A DNA stretch of 64,000 nt from Prevotella sp. 10(H) (GTDB taxonomy: Bacteria; Bacteroidota; Bacteroidia; Bacteroidales; Dysgonomonadaceae), in contig NZ_JOMI01000009.1 in the NCBI RefSeq assembly GCF_000711235.1, forward strand, positions 496,001-560,000, written 5' to 3'. A program made the position numbers and the translations under genes. Shown in pieces: positions 14,629 through 24,176 of this stretch (its first letter is position 1; each line of letters opens with the position of its first letter). The notes below the pieces were generated by a model. It ran no database searches. It was not told where the DNA came from and saw nothing but the letters and a program-made list of their open reading frames with translations.

Positions 14629-17250
14629 TTACTGATTAATAGTGAAAACATGCTCTCCGCCTTTCACTTCTTTCGTCGTTTCACCCGGCAGGATAATCGA
14701 GGCTGTACTTGTTGCAGGTATAGTCACTTTCAATGTAACCTTGTTTCCTTCACGTTTCCATTCCGATTTTATTACTCCTTGCTGAGAATCATGCGACGCT
14801 TTTACCCAGTCGAGGCCCTGAACAAAAGACGGTTTGATGATTATCTTCTTAAACGCAGGTTCCGCAGGATCGAGATTAATACCCGCGAGATATTTATACA
14901 TCCATGCATTTATTGCTCCCATCGACGGATGATTTAATGAAGCATCACCTATACGGCGTGTAACATCCCATGTTTCGTAGAGGGAAGTAGCATCCGTTTC
15001 TTTTATCCAGTAACCCCATGAAGGAAGTGTTGTTTTGGTTGCCATACGAAAAGCTGCATCGGTATTTCCTGTTTCGGAAAGTGCATCGGGAACCATTACA
15101 CTTCCAATAAATCCAAAGTCGAGGTTACCATCTGTTTCCTTCATTTTTTCGCGTAGGTTTTCTGCCAGACGGTCTTTATATTCAGCAGGAACAATATCAA
15201 AATATAAAGGAAGTGCGTAAGCCAGCTGTGTCTTATTAGAATATGATACAGTCTTAGTATCGAAGAAATTATCATTTATCCGTTTTTTTAATACGGCCGC
15301 TTTATCCAGATATTTTTGTTTTTGATCGCTACGGCCGATGAGTTCCGACATTTTGGCCATCACTATATTATTCCAATATACGTAACTGGTTGTCATAAAA
15401 TCTACAGGGGTCTCTGCTTTGTAGAATAGCCAGTCATTCAATCCGTGATTTATAAGTCCGCGTTCGTCTTCCCTTGTTTCTATATATTTCATATAGCGTT
15501 CGGCTGTCGGATATATTTCACGTATCGTTTCGATGTCGCCTGTATATTGATAAAGCGTATACGGAACAATAAAGATTGCAGCATCCCATATTGGCCCGGC
15601 CCAGTTTGAATCCCATTTCCATGATGTAGGCACAATTCCCGGAACATTTCCATTCTCTTCTTGTGCATCTATCATATCCCTTACCCATTTGGCATATACA
15701 TTCCGGCTGTCATATGTAAACATTCCGGCTTCCTGTACCATAAAACCATCAGCCATCCAGCCGTTTTTTTCACGGGTAGGGCAATCGGTTGGTATTCCGA
15801 ACAGATTGCTTAAATAAGAACGGTTACATATCTCATTTATCTTATTTAAAAGCTCATTAGAACACTCAAATGAACCTATCTTATCTACATTGCTATGCAT
15901 CACCACGCCTGTAAGCGTATTTTTATCTATAACCATCGGTTCACTAAGAGTAACTTCGATATAACGGAACCCATGATAGGTAAATTGAGGGAAGAATTCT
16001 TCTATACCTTGTCCCTTAAGTGTATAAATATCTGTCTGTATCACCTCGCGGCTATTGCGGGGACGTAAATGCATATTGATATTCTGTTGATCGATATTTC
16101 CTTCTTTGTCCAGCATTTCAGCATGACGCAACTTTACACTGGCGCCAGCAGGGCCTTTTATTTTCAAAGAACATACTCCCGCGAAGTTTATTCCCATATC
16201 AACGATGTATGTTGTATCATTCTTTTGAGTTACGGATACGGGAGTTACTAAGTCTGAAAAACTGATAGCGGGCATTTTCATTGCTTCCACCAATGGAGCC
16301 GGAGATGTGGTAAGCTTTGCATTTTTCCATGCCGAATCATTGAAACCCGCAGTATTCCATCCTTTTTGTTCTTTGCGTGCATCATATGTTACACCTACGT
16401 GTATGTTGTCGAACAAATAAGGCCCGGTAGAAGTTTTCCAGCTATTGTCGCTTAGAATTTTTTCCTGAGTACCGTCAGTGTAAGTTATGAGTAGCTCACA
16501 TATCAATCTCGGGCGGTCTTTCCATGGTGCTTGGTGAAAATTCCACACGGTAGGAGTCTGTTCATTATACCAGCCGTTACCAAGCTGTATACCTGCTGCA
16601 TTTTTGCCTTTTTTAATAGCTTTGGTAACGTCATATGTAGAATAGAGTACTCTCTTGCCGTAATCGGTAAAGCCCGGATCCAGCAGATTGTTTCCTATCT
16701 TTTCTCCGTTTAAGAATAATTCATAATAACCCAATCCGCTTATATAGTAACGTGCCGACGCAATATTTTTATTTACAGTAAAGTCTTTTCGGAACATAGG
16801 TGAAGGCTCATAATCACTGTTATGATCATCTGTAATCCACGATGCATTCCAATCTGTTAAAGACATCTTTCCTGTTTCGAACCATGTCGGCTGTGACTTT
16901 ATGGTCTTATTTCCCGAAATCACTTCGACCATTACCCAGTAGCGCGTGTGTGATTTCAGCCTGTTTCCTTCATAATATACAAGCTGATCTTCTGTCTTTA
17001 TCTTTCCCGAATCCCAGATATCGGCTTTGCCTTTCATTACATTTTCTTTCGAAGAGGCTACCAGCAATCTGCATTCATCTTGTTTGAAAGGAGACTTTGA
17101 ATTTATTTTCCACATAATCCTCGGGTTTTGGACATCGATACCTAACGCTTCTTCCATGTATTCACATTTCAGAGAAGTGATATTTTGAGCTGAGAGGTTA
17201 AGGGTTAATAATATCGATACTAATAACAGAAATGTTTTTAAGTGTGTCAT
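14629..17250 (-). CDS. GH78-family alpha-L-rhamnosidase
   Basis: Secreted enzyme predicted to release terminal alpha-L-rhamnose by an inverting mechanism. Signal peptide ends NLSAQ (residue 22). An N-terminal beta-sandwich begins LKCEYMEEALGIDVQNPRI, the usual opening of Bacteroidetes GH78 proteins, followed by the rhamnosidase N domain (ARYYISGLGYYELFLNGEKIG) and the (alpha/alpha)6 barrel. The catalytic-region motif is DCPTREKNGWMADG at 489-502, carrying conserved acidic residues D489, E494 and D501; later come NDWLFY, SWGYWIKE and TSLYETW. The C-terminal beta domain includes IIKPSFVQGLDWVKASHDS. Length 873, normal. It is transcribed alone, opposite to the gene at 13392. The 200 bp upstream carry no clear TAnnTTTG. 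Confidence 0.93.
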   Translation of the reverse strand: MTHLKTFLLLVSILLTLNLSAQNITSLKCEYMEEALGIDVQNPRIMWKINSKSPFKQDECRLLVASSKENVMKGKADIWDSGKIKTEDQLVYYEGNRLKSHTRYWVMVEVISGNKTIKSQPTWFETGKMSLTDWNASWITDDHNSDYEPSPMFRKDFTVNKNIASARYYISGLGYYELFLNGEKIGNNLLDPGFTDYGKRVLYSTYDVTKAIKKGKNAAGIQLGNGWYNEQTPTVWNFHQAPWKDRPRLICELLITYTDGTQEKILSDNSWKTSTGPYLFDNIHVGVTYDARKEQKGWNTAGFNDSAWKNAKLTTSPAPLVEAMKMPAISFSDLVTPVSVTQKNDTTYIVDMGINFAGVCSLKIKGPAGASVKLRHAEMLDKEGNIDQQNINMHLRPRNSREVIQTDIYTLKGQGIEEFFPQFTYHGFRYIEVTLSEPMVIDKNTLTGVVMHSNVDKIGSFECSNELLNKINEICNRSYLSNLFGIPTDCPTREKNGWMADGFMVQEAGMFTYDSRNVYAKWVRDMIDAQEENGNVPGIVPTSWKWDSNWAGPIWDAAIFIVPYTLYQYTGDIETIREIYPTAERYMKYIETREDERGLINHGLNDWLFYKAETPVDFMTTSYVYWNNIVMAKMSELIGRSDQKQKYLDKAAVLKKRINDNFFDTKTVSYSNKTQLAYALPLYFDIVPAEYKDRLAENLREKMKETDGNLDFGFIGSVMVPDALSETGNTDAAFRMATKTTLPSWGYWIKETDATSLYETWDVTRRIGDASLNHPSMGAINAWMYKYLAGINLDPAEPAFKKIIIKPSFVQGLDWVKASHDSQQGVIKSEWKREGNKVTLKVTIPATSTASIILPGETTKEVKGGEHVFTINQ

Positions 17251-17476
17251 AATTGCTTAATATATTTAGATTAAAGTATACCAAAAAAGATATTGATAAA
17301 AGATAAGCCTGAAATAACAGTATGATTATCTTACAAATATCCAAATATCTGATTTTTATGCTTTTTATTATATGATATTTTTGACAAAAAGACTTTATAA
17401 TTTGATATTTGAATATAATAAAATGGGAAAATCGTTAAAGATTCTCCCACTTCTATCTAAATAACCATTGAACAAT

Positions 17477-17611
17477 TTATGAATAATTATCTGTAGCAAT
17501 CTCACGAATATACCGAACAAATATATCCGGTTCTTCCATATTCGGAGTATGGGCCGAGTTATTGATTGCTGGATTGATTAAAAATAGTTTTTCTATTGTT
17601 TTGCTCTTCGA
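17477..17611 (-). pseudogene. C-terminal relic of an alpha/beta-hydrolase
   Basis: A 44-codon open frame without a start codon lies directly after the AsmA-gene stop and ends in TAA at 17477. It contains NNSAHTPNMEEPDIFVRYI, very close to the C-terminal signature of alpha/beta-hydrolases (the NSGH-x-P-x-x-EEP block holding the catalytic histidine). The in-frame stop at 17612-17614 and the neighbouring AsmA gene leave no room for the body of the enzyme. I read it as the remnant of a deleted gene. The remaining 226 bp up to the GH78 start hold no gene. Confidence 0.6.
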
Positions 17612-17619
17612 TTAATACT

Positions 17620-20595
17620 TTAGTTTACCATTCGCCTGAATCTCCGGACTATTTCATTTCCCATATTCAGGCGGGTGCTATCTACTTTTCTTATTTCGAC
17701 GGGAGTAACGGCATCTTTATATTTTGCGCCTCCAAGGCGTATCTTCATCTTATCGAGGTTTCCTGTTATATTAACCCCCATTTTGAACGGAATGGGCGAT
17801 TTCAGCACGGATATATGATACTCAAAATTCATATCCAAGCCCTGCCGTCCTCCTACCGCAGCTCTATATCGGTCAATTTCCACAAGGAAAGGATAGATAT
17901 TTACACTTCCGTTGTCGACGGTGATATTTACAGAAATACTATCTACCAGATTCTGTTTTTTATTCTTAAACATCAACATCTTGGATATTTCAGCAAAAGT
18001 CTCCCCATCCATAAGTACAAGGCTGTCGCCTTCTATTTTTATAGCTGACTTCAATGTAGGTACTTTTATATTTAACAAAGAATCCAGTTGCGATTCGGCC
18101 ACAATATCGAAGTCTACATAACCTTTAAACGAACGAAGCATAGGTACAATTGTATCGAGAGAAGGAATGAATTCTACAAGTTTCCCTACATTGATATCCT
18201 TAATTTTAAAATCGAAGCCTGTATAACCCTGCGCTTGAGTCGCCTTATATACCATGACTGTTTTCATCTCGGCATCGAGGGCTCTCATACTTAAATCTCT
18301 CAAATGCACTGCCTGATTCTTAATTTCTGCCCAGCCATGCACATTTTCGAAAAGCATTTTATCATATGTCACTTTTTTTATATCCGTTTTCAGTTCAAAA
18401 TCGATGTTTTCAGGAATTACAAACAAACGAAAATCAGAAGATAAGCTATCGTTTGGCAGTACTTCATTCTCCACAAAGAAATCATGGTTGGTAGAGTCTC
18501 CCGGAATAGACAAAGCATTGATCAATTGGTTGCAGTCTATTCTGTCGGAATTTATATCCAGGCGGGCTTTCAGCAAACCCTTCTTTTTCATTGCCCTGTA
18601 GGGTTTATAAATAGCCCCGCTTGCGGTTATATTCGATTTGCCGATTCTAATAGCAGCATTATGTAGCTTGATATCTCCTTTTTCGAGGCTGACTTTTGTT
18701 TTACCTGCTCTTATCGGCAAACCGAAATGAGGTGTAGAAAGGAATAATTTATCAAAGCCTACCGTACCTTCCGGCAACCAGATAGAATCTTTGTGTTTCT
18801 CGGCATGAACATCAAATCCGGCAACACCAAGCCCTAGTTTCGACTGATTGGCACGAAAAAAGAGCGAATCTGTTTTGAAGTTCAATCCTATCAACGGCTT
18901 TGTTTTATCCCGTTTACCCGGACTGATAGTTGCTTTAGCCCTCGTTTTGCCACTGTAAAGGCTAATGGTATCGCCTACTTTTGCTTTTAATTTGCTTAGT
19001 CCGAAATTGCACTCCAGATTTACGATCGGAGACGTATCCTGTGGATTTGTAGATGTTACCTGTGCCGATAAAAGTTCTATAGAAGATGAAAGTTGTTTGC
19101 TTTTAAGAACCAGTTGGCGTACGTCTGCATATGCCTGCAATGTGCTGTCTCCGGTAAATCTTAATGAAGCATTGCTCGTTAACTCGAAGTCTTGCTTTGT
19201 ATCTTTCAATCCGAATCCGTTCAGATTCAGGTTACCCATTAGTTTGATACGTCCAATATCCTGCTTTTTCAATGATGATAAGTGGCATTTCATATTCAGG
19301 TCGGCATCCAGTTTTCCGGTTATACTTAATCCTTCTTGTAGTGGAAATGTTTTTGCCAGTGCATCCATATCTACTGTAGATTTAGTATTTACAGTGATAT
19401 ACGGATCTGTCAGTAAGTCGGTAGCCCGGGCGCTGGCTATTATATCGGTATGTGCCCCTTTAAAATGGAAAATCTGCAGATTAAGATAAGAGGGTTTGTT
19501 CCTCATCAAATCTATATATGCATCGAAATCGGTAGAAAGATGATCTATCCCGTATGCTAAACCGGAATATTTAGCGGAAGCATCCTTAATTTGGATTTTC
19601 AACGATGCGGCAGGGATTTTCTTCTCGCCGTACGCTCCCTTTATGGTTCCTTTTACCGAGACTTCTCCCTTTGCCGTTACTTTCATCTTCTTCATAATAG
19701 ATTCCGGTATCATCTCCAGTACGGTCTTCACCGACGGGGTGTGCAATCCGTACTCGATATCCACATCGACTTGCTTAGCAATAGTATCGCGGACAAAAGT
19801 ACCATTAGCCGCTAATTTTATACCGTTAACGGAAAGTTCGGTATCTGTGAGAGTGAAAGTCTGGGTCGGTTTGTTTATATCTATTTTAGTTTTAAGCGAT
19901 GTTTTTATTTTATTTACCAGTAACTCTCCCTCTTGCCAGAAAATGATATTATCATTATCGAAATCCAGTTTCAATGAAGAGTTTTCCTTTTCCAGTAATA
20001 GTTTCAGCTTAAGGTTTGTATTTTCCAGACGCGAGTATATCCGTGTGTTACGGTCGTCAAATGTGATATTTGTATTTTTCAGGGCTATATTCCGGACGTC
20101 TATTTCACTATCGAATTTAGACTGGATAGTATCTTCTTCTGCAACCAATGTATCGGATGAAGCTTTCATTATATCCCAATTACTTTTTCCCTCACGATTT
20201 TTAAAGGCATATAAGGAAGCATCTTCCAATAGTATATTGTGAATGATTATTTTATTATCTTTTATATATGCTATCGTATTGACGGATATCAGGCATTCTT
20301 TGAAAGCTACAAGAGAATCGGTTTTACCCCATAAGGTATCATTTAATGATTTTGATACTACAGCTCCATTCTTCACCCGCAGACTGAAATTGGGAAAAGT
20401 AGAAAAAAAAGTAAGGTCGACGCTTTCTATATCAATTTTGGCGTTTAACGACTCATTTGCAATATCAAGAACTACAGGAGTAAGTTTAGCGGGAGTGAAT
20501 ATAAAATTTATTAAAAGGGTAATTGCTATAACACACAACAATACCAAGGATAAGATAGATATTAAAGATATCTTAATTATTTTGCCAGCTTTCAT
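17620..20595 (-). CDS. AsmA-like inner-membrane-anchored envelope protein
   Basis: A 991-residue protein with one N-terminal transmembrane helix (about residues 7-33, ISLISILSLVLLCVIAITLL) followed by FTPAKLTPVVLDIANESLNAKIDIESVDLTFFSTFPNFSL, a typical AsmA opening given here as family evidence. The rest is repetitive beta structure spanning the periplasm, and the C-terminal part has the AsmA_2-like region (GYVDFDIVAESQLDSL). AsmA/TamB-type proteins are linked to lipid transport between membranes or outer-membrane assembly. It is transcribed alone towards the GH78 gene, with the hydrolase relic directly downstream. Frame and length are secure; the exact role is inferred from the family. Confidence 0.85.
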   Translation of the reverse strand: MKAGKIIKISLISILSLVLLCVIAITLLINFIFTPAKLTPVVLDIANESLNAKIDIESVDLTFFSTFPNFSLRVKNGAVVSKSLNDTLWGKTDSLVAFKECLISVNTIAYIKDNKIIIHNILLEDASLYAFKNREGKSNWDIMKASSDTLVAEEDTIQSKFDSEIDVRNIALKNTNITFDDRNTRIYSRLENTNLKLKLLLEKENSSLKLDFDNDNIIFWQEGELLVNKIKTSLKTKIDINKPTQTFTLTDTELSVNGIKLAANGTFVRDTIAKQVDVDIEYGLHTPSVKTVLEMIPESIMKKMKVTAKGEVSVKGTIKGAYGEKKIPAASLKIQIKDASAKYSGLAYGIDHLSTDFDAYIDLMRNKPSYLNLQIFHFKGAHTDIIASARATDLLTDPYITVNTKSTVDMDALAKTFPLQEGLSITGKLDADLNMKCHLSSLKKQDIGRIKLMGNLNLNGFGLKDTKQDFELTSNASLRFTGDSTLQAYADVRQLVLKSKQLSSSIELLSAQVTSTNPQDTSPIVNLECNFGLSKLKAKVGDTISLYSGKTRAKATISPGKRDKTKPLIGLNFKTDSLFFRANQSKLGLGVAGFDVHAEKHKDSIWLPEGTVGFDKLFLSTPHFGLPIRAGKTKVSLEKGDIKLHNAAIRIGKSNITASGAIYKPYRAMKKKGLLKARLDINSDRIDCNQLINALSIPGDSTNHDFFVENEVLPNDSLSSDFRLFVIPENIDFELKTDIKKVTYDKMLFENVHGWAEIKNQAVHLRDLSMRALDAEMKTVMVYKATQAQGYTGFDFKIKDINVGKLVEFIPSLDTIVPMLRSFKGYVDFDIVAESQLDSLLNIKVPTLKSAIKIEGDSLVLMDGETFAEISKMLMFKNKKQNLVDSISVNITVDNGSVNIYPFLVEIDRYRAAVGGRQGLDMNFEYHISVLKSPIPFKMGVNITGNLDKMKIRLGGAKYKDAVTPVEIRKVDSTRLNMGNEIVRRFRRMVN

Positions 20596-20797
20596 AGCAT
20601 CAATTCGATTTCTATTGATCTTTTTGGAATGAATTAAATACTTAAATACTCAAAGGCTAAAGCATCTCTTTTCAATTTAGTTTTGCCTATTCAATATTTA
20701 ACGATATTTTAACTAAATGAACATTTTGCTTCTGTTAGTCTGTGTAAGTAGATAAATTAAGAATACTGCACTAAACCAATATTCTATATATAAACGC

Positions 20798-20825
20798 AAA
20801 AAGCGATTACTAATGTAATCGCTTT
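20798..20825 (-). terminator. Terminator after tRNA-Val
   Basis: An 11-bp perfect stem (20800-20810 with 20815-20825, four-base loop) is followed by a short T-run on the minus strand and a longer one on the plus strand. It sits 12 bp past the 3' end of the tRNA. Confidence 0.75.
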
Positions 20826-20837
20826 ATTTTTTTTTGT

Positions 20838-20911
20838 GGGCGCTGAGGGATTCGAACCCCCGACCCTCTGGGTGTAAACCAGATGCTCTGAACCAACTGA
20901 GCTAAGCGCCC
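20838..20911 (-). tRNA. tRNA-Val (anticodon TAC)
   Basis: A 74-nt cloverleaf: 7-bp acceptor stem GGGCGCT/AGCGCCC, D-stem GCTC/GAGC, anticodon stem TCTGG/CCAGA with loop TTTACAC (anticodon TAC), and T-arm GGGGG-TTCGAAT-CCCTC. CCA is not encoded. It has its own promoter upstream and a terminator downstream. Confidence 0.95.
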
Positions 20912-20945
20912 TTATTAAAGGTTGCATTTTCTCTCAAATGCGTGG

Positions 20946-20975
20946 CAAAGGTATACATATTTTTTAATCTGCAAA
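20946..20975 (-). promoter_or_regulatory. Promoter of tRNA-Val
   Basis: On the minus strand, TTTG (20975-20972), an 18-bp spacer, then TACCTTTG (20953-20946). This fits the Bacteroidetes housekeeping promoter, about 35 bp before the mature tRNA. Confidence 0.7.
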
Positions 20976-21115
20976 ACAATTTGCGGACATTTTTTGAAAT
21001 TTATTTTATAACAAAATAGCTTTTAGCATTTTAAATTCTTAATTTTTATCAATTAGCAGAGTAGATTGCAAAGATTTAACTAATTTCGCAGCAATAAAAT
21101 AACTAAGTCGACCTA

Positions 21116-21550
21116 ATGGAAGTAAAAATTATAAATAAATCGCATCATCCGCTACCCGAATATGCAACTCCTTATTCTGCCGGAGTAGACCTTAGAGCAA
21201 ACATTACAGAACCGATAACTCTTAAGCCGTTGGAGCGTACGCTTGTTACTACAGGGCTTTTTATCGAATTGCCGCAGGGTTATGAAGCGCAGATACGCCC
21301 GAGAAGCGGACTGGCTTTTAAGCACGGGCTGACAGTTCTCAATTCTCCCGGAACTATTGATGCCGACTATCGTGGCGAGATTAAAGTTATTTTAGTCAAC
21401 TTATCCAACGACGATTTTGTTATAAATGACGGTGAACGCATCTGCCAGATGGTGATTGCTTCACACGAGCAGGTGAGGTGGTCGAAAGTTGAAGCAATAA
21501 ATGAGACCGAACGTGGGGCAGGCGGCTTCGGACATACCGGAAAACAATAA
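21116..21550 (+). CDS. dut: dUTP diphosphatase
   Basis: Trimeric dUTPase that hydrolyses dUTP to dUMP and pyrophosphate, keeping uracil out of DNA and feeding dTMP synthesis. All five conserved motifs are present in order: [33 protein letters not shown] (with the catalytic Asp and the uracil-binding hairpin), ERICQMVI, and the flexible C-terminal GAGGFGHTG. At 144 residues it is full length. It is the first gene of a cluster with the TPR, DUF4292 and EnvC-like genes, an order common in Bacteroidales. The downstream gap is 23 bp. Confidence 0.97.
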   Translation: MEVKIINKSHHPLPEYATPYSAGVDLRANITEPITLKPLERTLVTTGLFIELPQGYEAQIRPRSGLAFKHGLTVLNSPGTIDADYRGEIKVILVNLSNDDFVINDGERICQMVIASHEQVRWSKVEAINETERGAGGFGHTGKQ

Positions 21551-21573
21551 AATTTAGAAACGTCATTTTTAAT

Positions 21574-23331
21574 ATGTATAAAAAAATACGTGTTTTTTGT
21601 TTAGTCTTATTCGTTATAGCAGGCAATCTTCCTTTTTTCGCGCAAAATACTCAGATAGCTGATATTACAGTTGAAAAGTTGTCTGATGACGATAAGCGGA
21701 AATTCGATTACTATTTCTACGAGGCAATGAATGCGAAGGCATCCAATGAATACGATGCAGCATATGATTTGCTTAGTTATTGTATGGCAATCGATTCCAC
21801 GAATGCCAATGTACTGTACGAACTGGGCAATTATTATAACTCTCTTGAAAGTAAAAACAAGGCAATCAATTACTACCGCAAAGCTGTACTGTATGATAGC
21901 GACAACTACTATTACAATATGGCTTACGGTTCGATGTGCCTCGAATTTAAACAATACAGCGATGCCATTCAGCAGTTTGAAAAGCTGATAGCCAAAGACC
22001 CCGATAACAATGAACTATATGTGTATCTGTCAGAAGCCTATCGGCTGGATGGTGATATCAAAAATGCTATATCAACACTCGACAAACTGGAACAACTGAC
22101 AGGGCTAAATGAAAAAATAAGCCTTCACAAATATCAGTTGTATACGATGATGAAGCAGGAGAAACAAGCTTTTGCCGAAATACAGAAATATATAGATAAA
22201 TATCCGACCGAAATAAAATATTATACACTCTTGGGTGATCTTTACCTGCAGGCAGGAAAGAAAAATGAAGCTTATCTGGTGTATAGCAAAGCTAAATCAA
22301 TCGATCCTGACGACCCGTATTTGATTTCTTCTATGGCTGAATATTATCAGCAAGCCGGAAATAAAGAGGCTGCTGAAGAAGAATTGCATATAGCACTCGT
22401 CAGTCCTAAAATGGATATAGATACAAAACTGTCCATACTTGCGCAGTATGTAGGTACACTGCAGCGTACGCAAAAGGATACGCAGACAGCTAATGCTCTT
22501 TTCGATACTTTGATGATACAGCATCCTCAGGAACCGAAACTGAACCTGATGTACGGAAATCTGCTGATGATACAGGATAAGAAAAACGACGCGCGTTTTC
22601 AATATCAGCTTTTTGCCGATGCAAATCCGACAAATCCTGTAGGCTGGGAACAGATGCTTTCTACATCTTTTCCCGATAGTATCGATCTATCTATAAAAAT
22701 TTGTGAACAGGCGCTTTCTTATATCAAAGATCAGCCGCAGTTTTACTTCTATCTCGGTGTATCCCAATATATGAAAGAAAATTATCAGGAGGCACTCACT
22801 GCCCTTCAGGACGGTGTGGTATACGTTGACGAAAAGAACACGAAGTTATTAGCTGACTTTTACGGCCAGATAGGAGACCTTTATTATCAGTTAGAAAAAC
22901 GAGACAGCGCTTTTGTTATTTACGAAAAGGCACTCACTTATGATCCGAATAATCTGGGAGTATTGAATAATTACAGCTATTATTTATCGTTGATAAAGAA
23001 AAATCTCGATAAGGCCGAGAGGATGAGCAGCATAACCGTAAAGGCAGAGCCTTCGAACCCTACTTATCTCGATACATACGGCTGGGTACTTTTCGAACAG
23101 GGAGCCTATACGATAGCAAAGATTTATATCGAAAACGCTATAAAGTATAGTGAAGAAAATAAAGAAGATATAAGCGCCGAAGTATTAGAGCATTACGGGG
23201 ATGTACTATATAAAACCGACGAGCCGGAAAAAGCGCTCGAATATTGGCAAAAAGCAAAAGAAAAGGGTGACAGCAAGTCGAAAACCCTTGAAAAGAAAAT
23301 AGAAACAAAAACATATATAGCTGAGCTATGA
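21574..23331 (+). CDS. Secreted tetratricopeptide-repeat protein
   Basis: A 585-residue protein with a signal peptide ending FFAQ (about residue 24) and a solenoid of about ten TPR units. Clear units include NVLYELGNYYNSLESKNKAINYY-type and PQFYFYLGVSQYMKENYQEAL segments, and near the end PTYLDTYGWVLFEQGAYTIA. There is no enzymatic domain, so it most likely serves as a periplasmic or outer-membrane-associated scaffold. Its 3' end overlaps the start of the DUF4292 gene by 4 bp (ATGA), implying translational coupling. The conserved grouping with a LolA-like lipoprotein and an EnvC-like protein points to envelope assembly or cell separation (inference). Confidence 0.85.
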   Translation: MYKKIRVFCLVLFVIAGNLPFFAQNTQIADITVEKLSDDDKRKFDYYFYEAMNAKASNEYDAAYDLLSYCMAIDSTNANVLYELGNYYNSLESKNKAINYYRKAVLYDSDNYYYNMAYGSMCLEFKQYSDAIQQFEKLIAKDPDNNELYVYLSEAYRLDGDIKNAISTLDKLEQLTGLNEKISLHKYQLYTMMKQEKQAFAEIQKYIDKYPTEIKYYTLLGDLYLQAGKKNEAYLVYSKAKSIDPDDPYLISSMAEYYQQAGNKEAAEEELHIALVSPKMDIDTKLSILAQYVGTLQRTQKDTQTANALFDTLMIQHPQEPKLNLMYGNLLMIQDKKNDARFQYQLFADANPTNPVGWEQMLSTSFPDSIDLSIKICEQALSYIKDQPQFYFYLGVSQYMKENYQEALTALQDGVVYVDEKNTKLLADFYGQIGDLYYQLEKRDSAFVIYEKALTYDPNNLGVLNNYSYYLSLIKKNLDKAERMSSITVKAEPSNPTYLDTYGWVLFEQGAYTIAKIYIENAIKYSEENKEDISAEVLEHYGDVLYKTDEPEKALEYWQKAKEKGDSKSKTLEKKIETKTYIAEL

Positions 23332-24176
23332 ATATAAAAGGATCAGGTAGAATATTGTTATTCGTGTTTATTGCATCTGCAATATTCTTCGGTAGCAGTT
23401 GTAAGTCTAAGAAGACGATTGTTACAGGTGGTGCTTTACAACCGAAAGAGCATAATCAGATTATTGAGGATGCCTTAAGTTCCGAAGTTCAATACAGGAC
23501 AATCACTACAAAAGGCAATATCGAATTTAAGATAGGAAATTCTTCACAGAAAGCGCCGGCTGTATTCAAAATGGTAAAAGACAGTATTCTGCAGGTGTCT
23601 ATCCGTATCCCTATTCTGGGAGGTGAAGCTATGCGCTTTACCATTACTCCTGACAGTATTATAATGATAGACCGCATGAAAAAGCAATATATTGCCGAAC
23701 GCTTTTCAGATTCGAAAGTTATTGCTAATTTCGATTTCAACTTTTATAATCTTCAGGCATTGTTTACCAATAAATTATTCCTTCCGGGAAAACAGGAAGT
23801 GCAGCAGAAAGACTTTCAAAAGTATAATATCTCTGCTACCGATGAAACATATATGCTGCAAACTAAAGGAAAAAGCGATTTATTATATAATTTTGCAGTA
23901 GATGCTTCTAACCATGTCGTGTCTACATTGATATACAACGAGAAGAAAAAAGTGACAATACAATGGTCATATACCGACTTTATAAAAGATAACAGTCTGG
24001 TATACCCGACAAATATGCAGGCCAAAGTGGATGTTGCCAAGAAACGCCTCGATATCAATATAACTTATGATAAGCTGGAGGTAAATAAACCTTTTAACAT
24101 AGACAATTCAATATCATCGAGATATACCAAAGTTGATTTTTCCGATTTAATAGGAGCTTATATTAAAAAGAAATGA
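23328..24176 (+). CDS. DUF4292 lipoprotein, LolA/LolB-like fold
   Basis: A 282-residue lipoprotein (signal through FFGSSC, cysteine 25) matching the Bacteroidetes DUF4292 family, which is thought to resemble LolA/LolB lipid-binding half-barrels. The region LSSEVQYRTITTKGNIEFKIG, the strand pair ILQVSIRIPILGGEAMRFTI, and the C-terminal KRLDINITYDKLEVNKPF are characteristic of the family as I know it. It overlaps the preceding TPR gene and the following EnvC-like gene by 4 bp each, so all three should be made together. A role in lipoprotein or lipid handling at the outer membrane is inferred from the fold and context. Confidence 0.8.
   Translation: MNIKGSGRILLFVFIASAIFFGSSCKSKKTIVTGGALQPKEHNQIIEDALSSEVQYRTITTKGNIEFKIGNSSQKAPAVFKMVKDSILQVSIRIPILGGEAMRFTITPDSIIMIDRMKKQYIAERFSDSKVIANFDFNFYNLQALFTNKLFLPGKQEVQQKDFQKYNISATDETYMLQTKGKSDLLYNFAVDASNHVVSTLIYNEKKKVTIQWSYTDFIKDNSLVYPTNMQAKVDVAKKRLDINITYDKLEVNKPFNIDNSISSRYTKVDFSDLIGAYIKKK

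Noticed and set aside
17190-17215. GGTTAA-type repeat near the GH78 start as a second operator
   Set aside because: It lies inside the signal-peptide coding region and is explained by Leu-Thr-Leu-Asn codons.
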